64,000 nucleotides of DNA from assembly GCA_963921825.1 (NCBI GenBank), contig OY997591.1, positions 55,219,031-55,283,030 on the forward strand, read 5' to 3'. Every line of letters begins with the position of its first letter. Position 1 is the stretch's first letter. Both the position numbers and the translations under genes were made by a program. The stretch is from Erodium maritimum. Taxonomy: Eukaryota; Streptophyta; Magnoliopsida; Geraniales; Geraniaceae. The notes beneath the pieces are model-generated. The model was given only the letters and a program-made list of their open reading frames with translations, had not been told where the DNA came from and did not search any database. Of the stretch, positions 45,900 through 56,453 are shown piece after piece.

Positions 45900-47870
45900 C
45901 CCTCCAAAGCCGATCCCTAAGATCCTTGTTGTCTAACATTCCTCCTGACAAGGTTGTTTACCAGCCCTCGCCTGATCATTCCGAGGCACGTCCGCAGCAG
46001 GTCGCTTGATCCTGGTAATAGAGCGGACGCCAATATCTTCCAAGCCAGCAACACCGGGCTACCCTCTCCCCTCAGATATGGTGTTGGAACTGTAGGACCC
46101 TGATCACCCAAAGTTGGTCAAAAACCAATTTCTTCCAGCCCAGGTCAACTCCCTCGACCCCTCGATACCCTCCTTGGGAACCCCCGAGAACCGGGGGACC
46201 CTTAGGTATAGCACGTGGGGATGGTTCACCAAAGCCGGGAGGTGTTTGCTTCGGTTCTTCCCGATCCGTGGCCATAATATTTATTTTGTCTGTCCTTCTG
46301 ATATTCTGGCATAAAAGTCCCAAACTTCAGGTCGCCTCGGACTTCCAGCTTGCAATGTCACACCACGTGTCCTGTCCTCCTGCATTTATAACATAACCCT
46401 GGCAGTTTACTATAAGTAAGGTCGACCTTGACCGGATCCGAAAACTCAAAAAATCGGAGCACCAACCCTCGACAAAGAGGTCATTCCATGAGATGTCAGT
46501 AGCGGACCCTCACTGTACCACCCCAGCACATCCCCCACTAATCGCATGGCATCGTCACACAAGACCCTAACGTGCCGTCAATGGTACAACTCGTCGCTTG
46601 TGTACGAACCAATGGCGGGAGACCCCTCACGTGGACCCAGAGAAATAGGCGATCCAGGGCGGGAGGATCCCGAGCACAAGGGTTGAGGTCCCCCAACAGT
46701 AACGGTCGACCATCAAAGCACGAGGGCTCGTTGTCCCTGACCCAAACCCTAGCCTCAGCCGTTGTAAAGTAGAAACCAAACAAACTCGGTCCATGTCCTT
46801 AACGACCAGCCCGTCTGAAGCCTTTCCGCAAGCAGCAATGACAACCCTCAAAAGTAACTTCTTTCGAGGTGTCTTATCCGACCAAAGTCGCCCTGTCATT
46901 CCCTACTTTTACCGAGATATAACAGTTGAATTAACCGGAGAATAATGAACCAATACCTCAACCTCCTTGTCATCCTCTATTGAGCAAGAATAGACCTTGT
47001 CCTGAAGTGCCGACAGCGAGGCCTGAAGCTCCAGATCATCCGCTGCTGGCGAAGACGGCGGGTCCTCTGAGGATAGGTCCAGTCACCCACGCATCATCCC
47101 CTCTAGGATCATCAAACAAGTCGGGATAAGTGGGATCCTACCCAATTAGGCAGACGCCTCCCCAAACCCAGCACGAGGCGATCTAGGTTGGGAAGATCCT
47201 ATGGCAGCTTTGCCTCAGGCACGACCCCGGTACCAATCATTGGGGCCTTTCTATTAGAATGGTCACGATAGAAAGGAGGATCCGACTCAGAGGATGGAAG
47301 TATTGAAACATTGAGGGGAGGGGTTGTAACTGGCGGGAGGACCGAAACCCTAGGCAGCGCCTCAGTACATAGGGTTGGCACTGTCACTTTAGGTTTTGGC
47401 GGCGCCGCTCGAGCTTTAATTGGACGGCCCCGACGCAACTTAGTCGGTGGCATATACGTCGTACCAACAGCGAACGGGATTACCGCCAAGGATAGAGGAG
47501 GCGGCGAGGTTGTAGAGGCCGGATTGACAAGGGTTTTGCATAGAGGCGACGAGGTTGCAGAGGCCATCTTGGTTGGGGTGTCGCTCGGTTCCGTGATGGT
47601 GAGAAGGGCGGGGACACAAGGCACGATCGAGACTTGTTTGTGTCTCCTTCGCTGGCGGGTCTTAGGATCCACAGAAGGTTCTACGACCACTCCTTCCGGG
47701 GAAGCCTTGTGCATGGATGCCGAGGGGCTCAGGCCGGCTATGGCAGCAGTAGCGGGAGCCAAGGGGGAGTCCGGGATCGCAACGATGAGGGTAGAGAGTG
47801 GAGAATCCATATACGCAAAGAGCAGACGTAACCAGGGTTTCTCAAAGTCCCGAGAAGAAACTTGATTAGA
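45900..47870 (-). pseudogene. LINE ORF1 remnant (Pro-rich N-terminus, DUF4283, CCHC_4 knuckle)
   Basis: On the minus strand, from about 47810, a 203-codon frame begins MDSPLSTLIVAIPDSP and is Pro/Thr/Ser-rich with a basic RRGRPIKARAAPPKPK segment. Further on, 46899-46538 carries a DUF4283-like stretch (CFDGRPLLLGDLNP, LFLWVHVRGLPPLV) in two frames. It is followed near 46430-46350 by LPGLCYKCRRTGHVV then a stop and HC, a CCHC_4 zinc knuckle with an in-frame TGA. Downstream broken frames run to about 45917. This is the usual domain order of plant LINE ORF1 (nucleic-acid-binding) proteins. No endonuclease or reverse transcriptase follows, so the copy is a fragment. It has several frameshifts and is not functional. 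Confidence 0.65.
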
Positions 47871-47879
47871 ATCATTAAA

Positions 47880-48903
47880 GAATTATCATAATTACTCATG
47901 TAAGCCGAGATAGAGACTGATAGTCATATAAATATGACAATGAAATTGATTTTTACTTATTGATTGTTATGTTAAATTCAATTAGAAAGAAAAAACGGTA
48001 TAGCTTTTTTTTGAAATGATCTTAATCAATGTCTAGTAGATCAAATAAAACCTTTAGATTTGGATGTGGGACGCCTTTCTTCGTCGTCTCAGGTGTTGAT
48101 CGACGCGGATTTGGGCTAACCCCTCTCTGTTCGTGGTGGCGAAGGTCCCTTGTATCTTATTTTTCTTTGTAGATCTGGGCTTCTCTTGGGGACAGATCTA
48201 CGGCTTCCACAACTTCGCCGTCCTCAAGACCTCCCTCGTTATCCTTCTCTATCGCTCTTTGCTAGTGTTTTTGGAAGTCATATTTGACTATCTTCATAAG
48301 TTGTTTCGTGCTCGGTAGAGATGTCAGTCCTCCCCTTTTGGGGCATTTCTCGGTGTTGGTCGAAAATGGGTTACCGACTCTTATAATGAAGAACTGAGTG
48401 CGAGTGCAAGGCTGAATACAGGAAGGTTGTTTGCTCGAAGGCAGGTATTCTGCCTCTTCTCCTTCTTTGTTTTGCCCTTCATCTCCCTTACTTTCCTTGC
48501 ATTCTTGATTGTTTGGTTTTCGCTTCTTCTGATCCATGGTATGTGGTTCGAGCCCCCCCCCCCCCCCCCCCCCGGTTAGAAGGTGATGGCCACCGACGAG
48601 GGTTTAAGGCATTTTTTACTTCATAGAGCATCTCTAGTAGAAGTCGGTTTGTTGGTGGAGACGTGCTGGTAGAGAAAAAACACCGGAGGATGCCTGGCGG
48701 ATAACTGGTGGTTCGTTGGCGGAGATTGTCGTCGCTGACGCAACTGACAGCACCATGTGTTGGCGCCAACGGTTTTTCCTTTTGATCAATGGTTGACTCT
48801 TGAAAGAACCATTTATTTTGGAAGAACAAAAAATTAATGACTAGTTTGATCCAAATTGTGTATAAATTATGATGTTTTCATCCAAAAAAACACACATTCC
48901 ATT
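47880..48903. other. Unassigned region with a 21-C homopolymer
   Basis: 48000-48330 is mixed-composition sequence without a recognisable domain. Two minus-strand frames (48537-48262, lysine/glutamate-rich start; 48829-48488) cannot be assigned. A run of 21 C residues occupies 48553-48573. The region is bounded on the right by the putative Harbinger terminus at 48904. Confidence 0.4.
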
Positions 48904-49060
48904 GGAGCATGTACAATGGAAAGGCCCTTGGTGAGACCCTGGCCCTGAGTCCCTTGTGCTGACTAGACAAAAGTGAGTACCTAGGGACTCAGAATAGTGG
49001 GTGTTTTGCAATGACGCTCAGAGTGAGTACCTAGGGCCGAGTCCCTTGTGCTGACTGGAT
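48904..49060. repeat. Putative PIF/Harbinger left terminus with subterminal repeats
   Basis: GGAGCATGTACAATGG resembles the short GC-starting terminal repeats of plant PIF/Harbinger elements. Behind it GAGTCCCTTGTGCTGACT occurs twice (about 48952 and 49041) and GTGAGTACCTAGGG twice (48972, 49023), consistent with subterminal transposase-binding repeats. The right-hand partner is uncertain: the best match is the inverted end at about 55872. Confidence 0.4.
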
Positions 49061-49413
49061 GCAGAGTTGTTAATTAATTGATATTTTGCTGTTTTATTTA
49101 ATTCTTTATCGAAAACCGTTTAAATTATATAAAATATATACAAATGTGAAAAATAATAATTAATGACAATAAAAAAAATTAAATCTAACACGAATAAAAA
49201 TGAACTTGAAATTTTATTCATCCCCTTTTAATACAACCCAAAAACCAGCTCCAAGAGTACAAACGACTACTCATCGTCACGGAAACCAGCTCCATATAGA
49301 CCCCATAAGTGCTCCATAAGATCATTTTGTAGTTGAATGTGGGTCTGATGATTTGTGACACTCTGTTGACAATCCACTAGTTGCTGGTATGCCAATGACC
49401 CGCCTTGGTGCCA

Positions 49414-50454
49414 TCATTCCGGTGGTGTCCAATTCGGCATTTCTGGAGGTTGCTCGTACAACAACTCATCATCCCCATACTCGTACCAGTCGCGCTCATC
49501 CTCTACAATCATGTTGTGTAGAATGATGCAAGTGTGCATGATATCAACCAAAGTGTGTTTGCTCCAAGTACGAGCGGGATGGGAAATGATGTGCCACCTT
49601 GCTTGAAGTACTCCAAAAGCCCTTTCAATATCTCTCCGAGCACTTTCTTGGCATTTAGCAAACAACTTCTCTTTGGGCTCGTAGGGATGCCGAATAGTCT
49701 TCACGAACCGTGCCCATGTTGGGTAAATGTCGTCCACCAAGTAATAAGGTCGGTCGTACCGATGGTCGTTGATAACGTACTCTACTCCCAGCTCACGGCC
49801 GTAGTAAGCGTCTTGGAATAAGTGGCTGTTCTTTAGGACGTTGATGTCGTTGTTCGAGCCAATCATCCTGAAAAACGCATGCCAAATCCATAAATCACGG
49901 GACGCTACAGCTTCAAGCATAACCGTATTCTCCCCGTGGTGACTTCCCCGTCCATGGGCTCCCTGGTCTTCGAGTGGGAAATTCTTCCACTTCCAATGCA
50001 TGGAGTCAAAACTCCCCGCCATTCCGGGAAATCCTCGCCTGTACCCTTCTCGGAGTAAGCGCTCCATGTTAGCCGATATGGGTGTACGCTCATACTCGGC
50101 TTCGAATACCTCAATGACGGCCTTGCAAAACTTACATAAACATTCAAGTATGGTGCTTACCCCAATGTGCAGAGTTTCGTCCAATGAATCGGCCGAGCAC
50201 CCATACGCAAGCATCCGTATCGCGGCGGTGCACTTCTGTTCCGTTGATAAGCCCAACCGTGAGGCCGCGTGGGGATTCTGAACAAAGTAATTTTCGTGTT
50301 CCTTGACCTTGTCCATAATGCGTTGAAAAAGTGGTTTGCACATACGGAACCGATGCCTAAACATATCTGGGCCATATATGGGATGATCTACAAAATAGTA
50401 CCCCATTAATAGGTCGTGGGCTTCAACACGACCTATGTTAATCTCTCGTAGCAT
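49414..50454 (-). CDS. PIF/Harbinger DDE transposase (catalytic part)
   Basis: A 346-codon open frame encoding a DDE_Tnp_4-type nuclease that excises and inserts Harbinger elements (target TWA trinucleotides). Catalytic candidates are all present: D150 in GMAGSFDSMHW, D203 in GSNNDINVL and E277 in ARRDIERAFGVL. YLVDDIYPTWARFVK and the C-terminal HTCIILHNMIVEDE signature are also typical. No stop or frameshift occurs inside. The start at 50454 is only the first Met. Residues 9-30 (RVEAHDLLMGYYF) correspond to the mid N-terminal part of related proteins, whose upstream portion is found in another frame at 50651-50433, so the gene has one apparent frameshift. The MYB-like partner ORF usual for these elements was not found. 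Confidence 0.88.
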   Translation of the reverse strand: MLREINIGRVEAHDLLMGYYFVDHPIYGPDMFRHRFRMCKPLFQRIMDKVKEHENYFVQNPHAASRLGLSTEQKCTAAIRMLAYGCSADSLDETLHIGVSTILECLCKFCKAVIEVFEAEYERTPISANMERLLREGYRRGFPGMAGSFDSMHWKWKNFPLEDQGAHGRGSHHGENTVMLEAVASRDLWIWHAFFRMIGSNNDINVLKNSHLFQDAYYGRELGVEYVINDHRYDRPYYLVDDIYPTWARFVKTIRHPYEPKEKLFAKCQESARRDIERAFGVLQARWHIISHPARTWSKHTLVDIMHTCIILHNMIVEDERDWYEYGDDELLYEQPPEMPNWTPPE

Positions 50455-50651
50455 TGTTCCCCACGAGCGGCCCTCTCAATCCTTGACATTTCTCGCTGCA
50501 TGCTCCTCTCACACCTCCGCCGGACTCGTTGCTTAATCGCTCGCATTTGGGCTGCCATGTCCTCATATGTCGGCAATTGGGCTGCCATCTCCTCATATGT
50601 CAGTAATTGGGCTGCCATCTCCTCATAAGTCGGAACATCGTCGTCGAACAT
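50433..50651 (-). pseudogene. N-terminal part of the Harbinger transposase, out of frame with the catalytic part
   Basis: This 72-codon frame starts MFDDDVPTYEEMAAQ and contains three near-identical 10-residue repeats (TYEEMAAQLL, TYEEMAAQLP, TYEDMAAQMR), then an Arg-rich helix. It overlaps the catalytic frame by about 20 bases and differs from it by one reading phase. A single indel around 50440-50450 would explain this; a short intron is less likely because no donor/acceptor pair is evident. Confidence 0.65.
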
Positions 50652-50892
50652 TTTGGAAATGAGAGAGTAGAATGTGGGAATGGGAGAGTGAAATTGGAGA
50701 ATAGGTGTGAAAAAAATGAGGTTGGGGTTGGGGTATTTATAGGGTTTAAATTGTTTAAATTTAATTTTTTTTAAAAAAAATAGCTGTCACCGACCGTTTT
50801 CAAACGGTCAGATGTTCTTTTTATTGCAGGGACACGTGTCGCCACGCGAGAGTACGGGAGTGAGCAAGGGATGCAGGGCGAGGGACACGCGC

Positions 50893-51442
50893 TGTAAGAA
50901 CCGCCCCCGGTCGAACCGGCATATTTTGGCGGAAGTTGACTTTTTGCTGGAAAAGTCAACCGATGACTCCGGGAGTCATTCGGGACCTTTTTTTGGACCA
51001 AAAAGCTTAGTCGTCGTTACGGTTAGCTTAATTTGGCCGTTTCCTTTCAAACGATAGTAATTGTGAAAAAGTCAATTGTCGGTCAATTTCGGGTCAAACT
51101 TCGCTTAATTAAGGACTAAATAAATTAAACCTTTTGTGGTGGATTTTCTTAAGCAGAGAGGTGGTCCCCACATGGACAAGTGTCCATAGTGGCTTGGGTG
51201 AGAAGAAACAAGGTGGAAAGGACCCTTATACCCCCAAACTTGAACTTGAGAAGCTTTTAGGCAAAGGGGGCAATTGGGTAATTACCAAAGTAGGTTTTAA
51301 GAGTTTTGGAACAACAATTTCAACATATCTACACCTCTTGGCCGAAATTGGAGAGAGAGAAAGGAAGAGAAGAGCTATGGAAGCTTGAGTAGGAAGAAAG
51401 GAGGAAAATGATTGGTCTTGAACTCATTTTCTATCCAAATCA
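50893..51442 (+). repeat. 5' part of the outer family-2 LTR
   Basis: Plus-oriented LTR start. Contains AAAGTCAACCGATGACTCCGGGAGTCATTC and the AAAAAGCTTAG block found at the start of every copy in the window (for example 63618 onward). It breaks off at CTATCCAAATC, where orientation switches. Confidence 0.85.
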
Positions 51443-52239
51443 GTCCTAAAAACGTCTATACTTCAACACCCATCATGGGTCTTCATTAAAACCACAACAA
51501 TCCAATTAAAATCCATCATATAACACCCTTTTCTCTCCATAAATCATCATCCAACACCCAACTCCTCAAAACCCAACCATGTTCATCCTTTTTCCTCAAA
51601 ACCCATAAACCAAAATCAACAAAAACGAAAAAGGGTTAGATATTTACCTTGGGAATGGAAAATAGAAGAAGAAACTAGTGTTTTTGGCAAGATTTGGGTA
51701 GAAAATGAGTTCAAGACTAATCATTTTCCTCCTTTCTTCCTCCTCAAGCTTCCATAGCTCTTCTCTTCCTTTCTCTCTCTCCAATTTCGGCCAAGAGGTG
51801 TAGATATGCTGAAGTTGTTGTTCCAAAACCCTTAAAACCTACTTTGGTAATTACCAAATTGCCCTATTTGCCTAAAAGCTTCTCAAGTTCAAGTTTGGGG
51901 GTATAAGGGTCATTTCCACTTTGTTACCCAAGCCACTATGGACACTTGTCCATGTGGGGACCACCTCTCTTAAGAAAATGCAGCACAAAAGGTTTAATTT
52001 ATTTTAGTCCTTAATTAAGCGAAGTTTGACCCGAAATTGACCGACAGTTGACTTTTTCACAATTACAGTCGTTTAAAAGGAAACGGCCCAATTGAGCTAA
52101 CCAACGACATCTAAGCTTTTTGGGCCCCGGAAAGGTCCCGAATGACTCCCGGAATCATCGGTTGACTTTTCCGGCAAAAAGTCAACTTCCGTCACAATTC
52201 GTCGGTTCGAACGGGATCGAACGAGGGCAGTTCTTACAA
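51443..52239 (-). repeat. Inverted 5' part of a family-2 LTR
   Basis: The reverse-complement LTR start (GAGGGCAGTTCTTACA at 52239) followed on its right by the purine tract. It mirrors 50893-51442 and extends further into the LTR, with AACACTAGTTTC and CCATTCCCAAGG-equivalent text. Confidence 0.85.
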
Positions 52240-53770
52240 TCTACTCCCCTTAAAAGAATTTCGTCCTCGAAATTTGAAACAGACGTACCTCAAGGGTCGA
52301 ATAGGCTAGGATACTTCGCACTAACCTCATCCTCGCGCTCCCAGGTTGACTCTGCTCCGTGGTGCCGCCAATGTACTCGTACCAGTGGAATAGTCTTGCC
52401 ACGCAAGACCTGCTCTCGCGTGTCCAGAACCCAGACTAGCTGCTCCTCATACGAGACATCCTCAGCTACCTCGATGTCCGTCCACTCAATAACGTGGGAG
52501 GGGTCCGTAGTGTACTTCCGCAGCTGGGACACGTGGAAGACGTTATGAACGTTCTCGAGCTGCGGTGGCAATGCAAGGCGATAAGCAACGCTCCAACTCT
52601 GCCCAAAACCTCAAAAGGTCCGATAAACCGCGGGGCCAACTTGCCTTCGCCGCGGTTGAAACGCACTAGCCCCTTCTTCGGGCTCACCCTCAGAAACACA
52701 TGATCACCAACCGTAAACTCGAGAGGTCGGCGTCGTCTATCTGCATAACTCTTCTGTCGGCTCTGCGCGGTCTTCAACCGCTCACGAATCAACGCGACCT
52801 TCTCGATCGTCTCTCGGACCAGCTCCGGACCAAGCAAAGTCCTATCTCCCACCTCTGCCCAACACACGGGCGAACGACACGGCCTACCATACAATGCCTC
52901 AAACGGTGCCATCCCGATACTGGCCTGGAAGTTTTTGTTGTAGGCGAACTCGGCTAATGGTAAGTGATCCTCCCACGACCCTCGGAAAGCCAACACACAT
53001 GCCCGCAGCATATCCTTTAAGATCTGTATCGTGCGCTCTGATTGTCCGTCCGTCTGCGGGTGGTACGCTGTACTAAGCAGGACCTCGGTCCCCAAAGCTC
53101 TCTACAAGCTCTCCCAGAATCTGGAGGTGAATCGAGGATCCCTGTCGGACACAACAGATACTGGAACCCCGTGAAGTCGGATAATCTCTCGAACGTATAG
53201 GCGACTCAGAGTGTCAACCGTATCGGTCATCCTCATAGCTAAGAAGTGCGCCGACTTGGTCAGTCGGTCGACCACTACCCAAAATGCGTCGTGCCCTCTC
53301 GGCGACCTCGGCAAGCCACTCACGAAGTCCATTGTGATGTGCTCCCACTTCCACTACGCAATCGGCAATGGCTGTAATAAACCGGCGGGACGCTGATGCT
53401 CGGCCTTCACCTGCTGAGAGGTGTGGCATCTCGAAACGAACTCTACAACTGCTCTCCGCATCCCGCTCCACCAGAACTTCCGTCTGATATCCCGATACAT
53501 CTTGGTGCCACCCGGGTGCACAACAAGACGGGAGTGATGAGACTCTCTCAACATAGCGTCTCTACAATCACGCGGCACAAACATTCCTCCTCGGTATCGT
53601 AGACCCAGATCAGTATCCTGCTCACAGCCCTCGGTGTCAACACCGCTGATAATCCTCTCCCGAATCTCTGCCGCCTCGGTATCCCCGGCCTGTGCTTCTA
53701 GCACACAAGCAACTAGTGTGGGCTGAGCCACCAACTAACATATGGCCACGCCGTCGGTGAGCTCATCGAG
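52240..53770 (-). pseudogene. Ty3 integrase and chromodomain fragment (family 2)
   Basis: Minus-strand pol fragment beginning abruptly at 53770 (LDELTDGVAIC), after RNase H. One frame holds the H2C2 zinc-binding part (H..H and CHTSQQVKAEHQRP), an in-frame TAG at 53354, the core with [24 protein letters not shown], a second TAG at 53102, then the glutamate region QSERTIQILKDML. A frameshift near 52590 precedes the last 93 codons, which carry the chromodomain (VHWRHHGAESTWERED) and end at 52290. Gag, protease, reverse transcriptase and primer site are all missing. Closely related to the integrase of the full element at 27141-28590, including the TAG before [10 protein letters not shown]. Confidence 0.88.
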
Positions 53771-55728
53771 GTTTGGGTGTTGGATGATGATTTATGGAGA
53801 GAAAAGGGTGTTAGATGATGGATTTTAATTGGATTGTTGTGGTTTTAATGAAAACCCATCATGGGTGTTGAAGTAGAGACGTTTTTAGGACTGATTTGGA
53901 GATTGAGAAGGTAAAAAATGGAGGTTTTGAGGGTTAATTTCCTGAAAACCGAAGTTGGAGGAAGAAGAAGGCGGAATAGTGTCAGACCCGTCACGGATCC
54001 GTGACGGGCACCGTGAGGGAGACCGTGACGGCACCAGTCACGGCTCCGTGAGGGAGACCGTGACGGCGCCAGTCATGGCTCCGTGAGGAGAACCGTGACG
54101 GTGCAGACCACGGGTCCGTGACCTGAGAGTGACAGACCAGAGTTGGGCCTTTTGGGTCCATTTTGTTGGATTTTGAGTAATTGGGACGGTTTTCTATAAC
54201 CGAGTCATTTGGGTTTAATTGGGAATGTTTTCCTCTTTAAACCATTAGCGAATTACTCTTGATTCTAGTCTTTAAATTGTGATCCTAGACTTTGGACCCG
54301 AGCTTGGCGGAGGAGGAGACGTTTGGACCTCGTGAAGTTACTAAGCGTTCGGAAAGCGATCGTGGTAGGGAAAGTAGCGAATACCATTTTAATTACGGAA
54401 AGTTACTAGTATGCATATAGGTTGCGATTACTTGAATTATTTGTTAGAATTGCATGTTAGGATGTGAGGAACGAGTGAAATGAGGGATAGCTTACGAGCC
54501 ATGTCGAGCCGTAAGTTTGGGAATTGTCGTGCTTTAGAAATGCATGTGGGCCATGTCGAGCCCTTAGGTTGTGTGTTGATTGAAATGCCATGATCTATGG
54601 TTGTGATTCTTGATGTGTGATTCATCCGTTGTTATATTGAGAATCATGTTATGATATGCTCGGTGTAGCGTGTTTTTATGTTTTGGGCAAGTGTGCCATG
54701 TTTGATATGATGTGAACCAATGGTGGTGATATGATCGGGTGATTGATAGACCGATGTGATGTGTTGTGGTAAGTTGACCCGGTTGGTATACCGTGGTTGA
54801 ACTATGGCATTGTGATGCGTGAGACTTTCTTGATGCATGTTCCAAGAGGAGTTGTATTCCGGTATGGTACCTACACCGAGGGGGTACGCCGGTGTAGGGT
54901 AGTACCTAGGCCGACGGTGTGGTCCCCCGGAGTGTGGTTCTGGTACGATACTTACATCGAGGGGGTATGCCGGTGTAGAGTATCTAGGTCGACGGTTACG
55001 TGACCAGTATTGTGATTGTGCCCCGACAGATTCCCGGGAAGACATCTAGGCCGATGCTGTGTGGTCCGGTATGATGTATTGTGATTGTGCCCCGATGCGG
55101 TTCCGGGAAGATATCTAGGGCGATGCTGAGTGGTACGGTACGATATGATAGAGTCGGGATGTGTACAGCCGACGGAGTTCGGGGACTGCAGTACGGGACG
55201 TGTGTTTGTTTTACTTTTTATTGTATGCCTGATGATAGGTTAAGTGATGTGAGTGTAGTGTGATAGTGGTCGTATGAGTATGTTTGTGAGTGTGGTTATA
55301 GTCTTGTGACTGAGGATTGTGGTTATGAGTTTCCATGTTGTGGTTAGTTGTGTGACGTACTAGTATGCCCTAATTGGACGGTTACTCGTGGTGGTGAGCG
55401 GATGCTCATAACCTTAACTACTTTTCCTACTGAGCGAAAGCTCACTCATTTACTTTACTGTTTTACAGGTTGTGAGCGGGATGTGGTCTAGCAGGATTCT
55501 CGGAGCTAGGGAGCTAGCGAGGGTCTTAGGCTAGTCTAGTCTAGTGACGCGTAGTTTTACTATTACTAAACTCTTTTACTATTAAGTTTTGCCAAGCTGT
55601 TGACTCGAGGTGTTACTTGGATCTTTAAACTATTATTTGAGACTCGTTTTGGTATTAAAATTGCTTTATTATTTATTTTGTTTAGTTCACGTCTCGAGTC
55701 CGGTCAAAACCTGATTTGGGGCGTGACA
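53771..55728 (+). repeat. 3' part of the outer family-2 LTR
   Basis: Plus-oriented LTR continuing from mid-LTR to the terminal GGGGCGTGACA. The first 120 bp duplicate, in inverse orientation, 51441-51563. It contains a ~35-bp array with CACGGNTCCGTGA cores (53985-54125). Confidence 0.85.
53985..54125. repeat. Tandem array with palindromic cores, about 35-bp unit
   Basis: The units CACGGATCCGTGA, CACGGCTCCGTGA, CATGGCTCCGTGA and CACGGGTCCGTGA are near-palindromes spaced 33-37 bp apart, with GGGAGACCGTGACGGC between them. The same CACGGATCTGTGACGG core occurs at 21052-21066 in another copy. Confidence 0.8.
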
Positions 55729-55733
55729 CGCGC

Positions 55734-55872
55734 CCGGCCCGCGGGCGAGGCCTGGGGCCCGACCTGCGTGTTTGCGGGCCGCGTAAAAATCGTCCCATAA
55801 TGGGACAGCTCGCGTCACGCGGTCCGCAAACACGAGGGTCGGGCCTCAGGGCCGGCCCGTTGTGTGTGCTCT
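55734..55872. repeat. GC-rich hairpin, interrupted by the Ty3 element at its left edge
   Basis: GGGCCCGACCTGCGTGTTTG (55755-55774) pairs with CAAACACGAGGGTCGGGCC (55828-55846), and GCGGGCCGCGT pairs with ACGCGGTCCGC. The loop holds GTCCCATAATGGGAC, a small palindrome. The outer left arm probably continues before the Ty3 insertion (GAGGGACACGCGC, 50880-50892), matching inverse GTTGTGTGTGCTC at the right. It may be a small foldback element or a Harbinger terminus. Confidence 0.6.
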
Positions 55873-56453
55873 TACTAACTCCTCCAAGCTTTGAAATATT
55901 TTTCTCTCTATTTTTTTGATCAAAATGGCGAACAATTCTGATGCCAACGAATGGAGGCTCGAGAAAATGTTGGAAGAAGAACTCGAAGATTGCATGTCGA
56001 GTGAGGTCATTTGAAGTTTGTTAGATAAAGCCATGGCCGTAGTACAACCACGAAAAAGAAACTACATCAAGCGAGATCGAGAAGTTGCGAACGAACGTTT
56101 AATGCGTGACTACTTCAATAGGAACCCCGTCTACAAGGAGGTGCATTTTCATCGTCGTTTCCGAATGCCAAAGGAATTGTTCATCCGCATTCTCCGTGCT
56201 TTGGAGGATCACGATGCGTAATTCAAGCAACGGTACGACGTTGTGGGCCAGGTATCGTTATCTTTGTATCAAAATGTACTACATCCATTAGGCAATTATG
56301 TTATGGAATTGCAACCAATGGCCTAGACGAGTACCTAAAAATTGGCGAGAGCACGTCTTTTGAGTACGTGATCAACTTTTGCAGGAAAGTTATTACTATC
56401 TTTGGTCTGACGTATCACCGTAGGCCAACACAAGCTGAAATGAATTATATTTT

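Larger units (their letters stand above)
50893..55728 (+). mobile_element. Ty3 family-2 element with intact outer ends and an inverted interior
   Basis: The outer ends are TGTAAGAACCGCCCCC (50893) and GGGGCGTGACA (55728), both in plus orientation, flanked by CGCGC (50888-50892, 55729-55733). The middle (about 51443-53770) is in the opposite orientation: an LTR piece ending at 52239, its purine tract, and an integrase/chromodomain gene on the minus strand. About 120 bp (51441-51563) recurs inverted at 53771-53892, so the interior is flanked by inverted copies. The left junction shows a 7-base overlap, CCAAATC, between the two orientations. Best read as one insertion whose inside was inverted and partly deleted, or a solo LTR into which a reversed relative fragment was patched during repair. 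Confidence 0.85.

Noticed and set aside
48262-48829. Two minus-strand frames as a possible MYB-like accessory gene of the adjacent Harbinger element
   Set aside because: Neither shows the tryptophan-spaced MYB/trihelix pattern, and the C homopolymer interrupts one; assignment would be guesswork.
54600-55260. Periodic CCGATGC/GGTGTAG motifs as a possible riboswitch or structured RNA
   Set aside because: They are the family-2 LTR tandem blocks seen in all other copies and vary freely; no known plant riboswitch core (TPP) is present.
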